From NCBI RefSeq assembly GCF_020748185.1, contig NZ_JAHZMO010000029.1:1-41194 (forward strand): a DNA stretch of 41,194 nucleotides, written 5' to 3'. Both the position numbers and the translations under genes were made by a program. The DNA is from Terrisporobacter petrolearius. Lineage in GTDB: Bacteria > Bacillota > Clostridia > Peptostreptococcales > Peptostreptococcaceae. The notes under the pieces were generated by a model, which was not told the DNA's origin, ran no database searches, and was given only the letters and a program-made list of their open reading frames with translations. Positions 39,973-41,194 of this stretch are shown in pieces (position 1 is the stretch's first letter; every line of letters begins with the position of its first letter).

Positions 39973-40983
39973 ATGATAATAAAAAATAAGTTAATGAATT
40001 TAATTTTAGTAGGATCAATTGGAGTTTCTTTACTTACAGGATGTTCAAAAGATAGTAGTAATGAGAAATCATCTGATTCAAATAAGGATATCAAAACCAT
40101 AGGAATTACTCAGCTAGTGGAGCATCCTTCTTTAGATAAAGCAAGAGATGGTTTCATAAAAGCACTAGAAGATAACGGATATAAGGATGGAAAAAACATA
40201 AAAATCGATTACCAAAATGCTCAAAATGATATGCCTACAACTCAAACGATTGCAAATAAGTTTGTATCTGATAAAAAAGATTTGATATATGCTATATCAA
40301 CACCATCAGCTCAAGCAGCTTATAACACAACTAAAAATATACCTATTCTAATGACTGCTGTTACTGATCCAGTCGCTGCCGGTCTAGTAAAATCCCTAGA
40401 TCATCCTGGAGAAAATGTATCTGGTACATCAGATTATATATCTATAGATAAAAATCTAGAATTGATTAAAACACTTATCCCAAATGCTAAAACTATAGGT
40501 GTTTTATATAATACTAGTGAAGTAAACTCAAAGATACAGGTTGATATGCTAAAGGAATATTCATCTAAAAACAATTATAAAATTATAGAAAAGGGCGTTT
40601 CTTCTGCAAATGAAATCAATCAAGCCATGTCTAGTTTAATAGCTGATATAGATGTTTTATATGTTCCAACAGATAACTTAATTGTTTCTTCTATGCCGAT
40701 AGTTTCTAGAATCGCTACTGATAATAAAGTTCCAGTAATAGCCTCTGAAGATGGATCAGTCAAATCTGGTGCACTTGCATGCCAGGGTATAGACTATGAA
40801 AAATTAGGTTATAAGACTGGAGAACTTGCAGTTAAAGTTTTAAATGGTGAGCAAGTATCTAATATTCCTGTAGCTACGTTAGATGAAACTCAAATAATAG
40901 TTAATGAAGATACTTTAAAATCTCTTTCTATGAAAAAAACTGATGATAAAAACATAATATATGTTAAAACTGGTAAAAATTAA
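39973..40983 (+). CDS. TrpX-type substrate-binding lipoprotein, system 2 (COG2984)
   Basis: The 336-residue protein has lipobox SLLTGC (C24), a Ser/Asp/Lys-rich linker, then the pfam04392 domain. The domain reads IGITQLVEHPSLDKARDGFIKAL, YQNAQNDMPTTQTIANKFVSDKKDLIYAISTPSAQAAYNTTKNIPILMTAVTDPVAAGLV, IGVLYNTSEVNSKIQVDMLKEY and DVLYVPTDNLIVSSMPIVS. The positions that differ from system 1 include the HPSLD/HPALD and EDGS/EEAH segments, which may mean different ligands. It is 113 bases after the ATPase gene, with AGGAGG; no clear terminator or promoter in the gap. Confidence 0.88.
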   Translation: MIIKNKLMNLILVGSIGVSLLTGCSKDSSNEKSSDSNKDIKTIGITQLVEHPSLDKARDGFIKALEDNGYKDGKNIKIDYQNAQNDMPTTQTIANKFVSDKKDLIYAISTPSAQAAYNTTKNIPILMTAVTDPVAAGLVKSLDHPGENVSGTSDYISIDKNLELIKTLIPNAKTIGVLYNTSEVNSKIQVDMLKEYSSKNNYKIIEKGVSSANEINQAMSSLIADIDVLYVPTDNLIVSSMPIVSRIATDNKVPVIASEDGSVKSGALACQGIDYEKLGYKTGELAVKVLNGEQVSNIPVATLDETQIIVNEDTLKSLSMKKTDDKNIIYVKTGKN

Positions 40984-41010
40984 TTAAAAACTCTCAATCC
41001 GATTAATATA

Positions 41011-41050
41011 AAAAGAGGAACATTTTTATAAATATGTACCTCTTTTTTTC
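41011..41050 (+). terminator. Terminator of the system 2 operon
   Basis: AAAAGAGG and ACAT pair with ATGT and CCTCTTTT (41011-41023 with 41034-41046), followed by T-rich sequence, 28 bases after the stop. Confidence 0.85.
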
Positions 41051-41117
41051 TATCTAAAATTAATTTGATATGAGACTGTGAAGTTTTTTCTGTAAATAGC
41101 TTTCTATGATAAGTTTA

Positions 41118-41156
41118 TTAAGGCATGGATATGAAAATTATGTATCCATGCCTTAA
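41118..41156. terminator. Second hairpin, probably terminator of a gene beyond the window
   Basis: A perfect 13-14 bp repeat TTAAGGCATGGATA/TATCCATGCCTTAA with an 11-base loop and A/T flanks. It may end a convergent gene that lies past 41194. Confidence 0.65.
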
Positions 41157-41194
41157 TTTGAATGTAATTCCAATTTAATTGCATGTCAAGTACA

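Overview
The window is AT-rich chromosomal DNA from a low-GC Gram-positive anaerobe, most likely a clostridium of the Peptostreptococcaceae (Clostridioides, Romboutsia, Intestinibacter or Terrisporobacter type). The evidence is the strong GGAGG ribosome binding sites, the A/T-ending codons, and families named after C. difficile loci (CD3324 and CD3072). The genus call is inference. There is no rRNA, tRNA or CRISPR array.

Region 1 (1-9.3 kb) is a patchwork of small accessory genes: a phage-type holin, a DUF362 protein, a DUF6143-like protein, two GNAT acetyltransferases, a CD3324 DNA-binding protein, a TIM-barrel protein, a Gly/Pro-rich protein and a TudS-like desulfidase. Within it, 3.6-6.8 kb is scarred by insertion sequence debris (IS256-type and IS3-type). 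This debris brackets an aromatic-acid-exporter-like membrane protein whose codon use looks foreign.

Region 2 (9.4-21 kb) is mostly transport: a three-gene ABC-2 exporter, a ugpCAEB-type glycerol-3-phosphate ABC importer diverging from an SLC13 permease, and a MetNIQ-type importer followed by a DUF169 protein.

Region 3 (21.2-30.9 kb) is a complete N-acetylgalactosamine-type catabolic locus. It holds a mannose-family PTS (IIA plus a YajC-like partner in one unit, IIB-IIC-IID in another), NagA/AgaA deacetylase, AgaS deaminase-isomerase, a tagatose-6-phosphate-type kinase and a class II aldolase. An AraC regulator sits between the two PTS units.

Region 4 (30.9-33.7 kb) holds a small conserved protein, an AraC/GyrI-like regulator, a lipoprotein and a YgiD-type dioxygenase.

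Region 5 (34-41 kb) is the most interesting part. Two paralogous ABC importers of the TrpXYZ type (COG2984/COG4120/COG1101) point away from each other, with a HutP-family RNA-binding antiterminator gene between them. The leftward importer has a perfect consensus promoter, then a leader with 19 UAG triplets in about 217 nt, then an intrinsic terminator just before the binding-protein gene. UAG triplets are the known HutP target. The rightward importer has a good promoter, a predicted 18-residue leader peptide rich in Phe/Tyr, three RNA segments that can pair in mutually exclusive ways, and three tandem near-identical terminator hairpins before the permease gene. The two sister transporters therefore appear to be controlled after initiation, by two different RNA mechanisms. 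I infer this from sequence alone; nothing was computed beyond manual reading.
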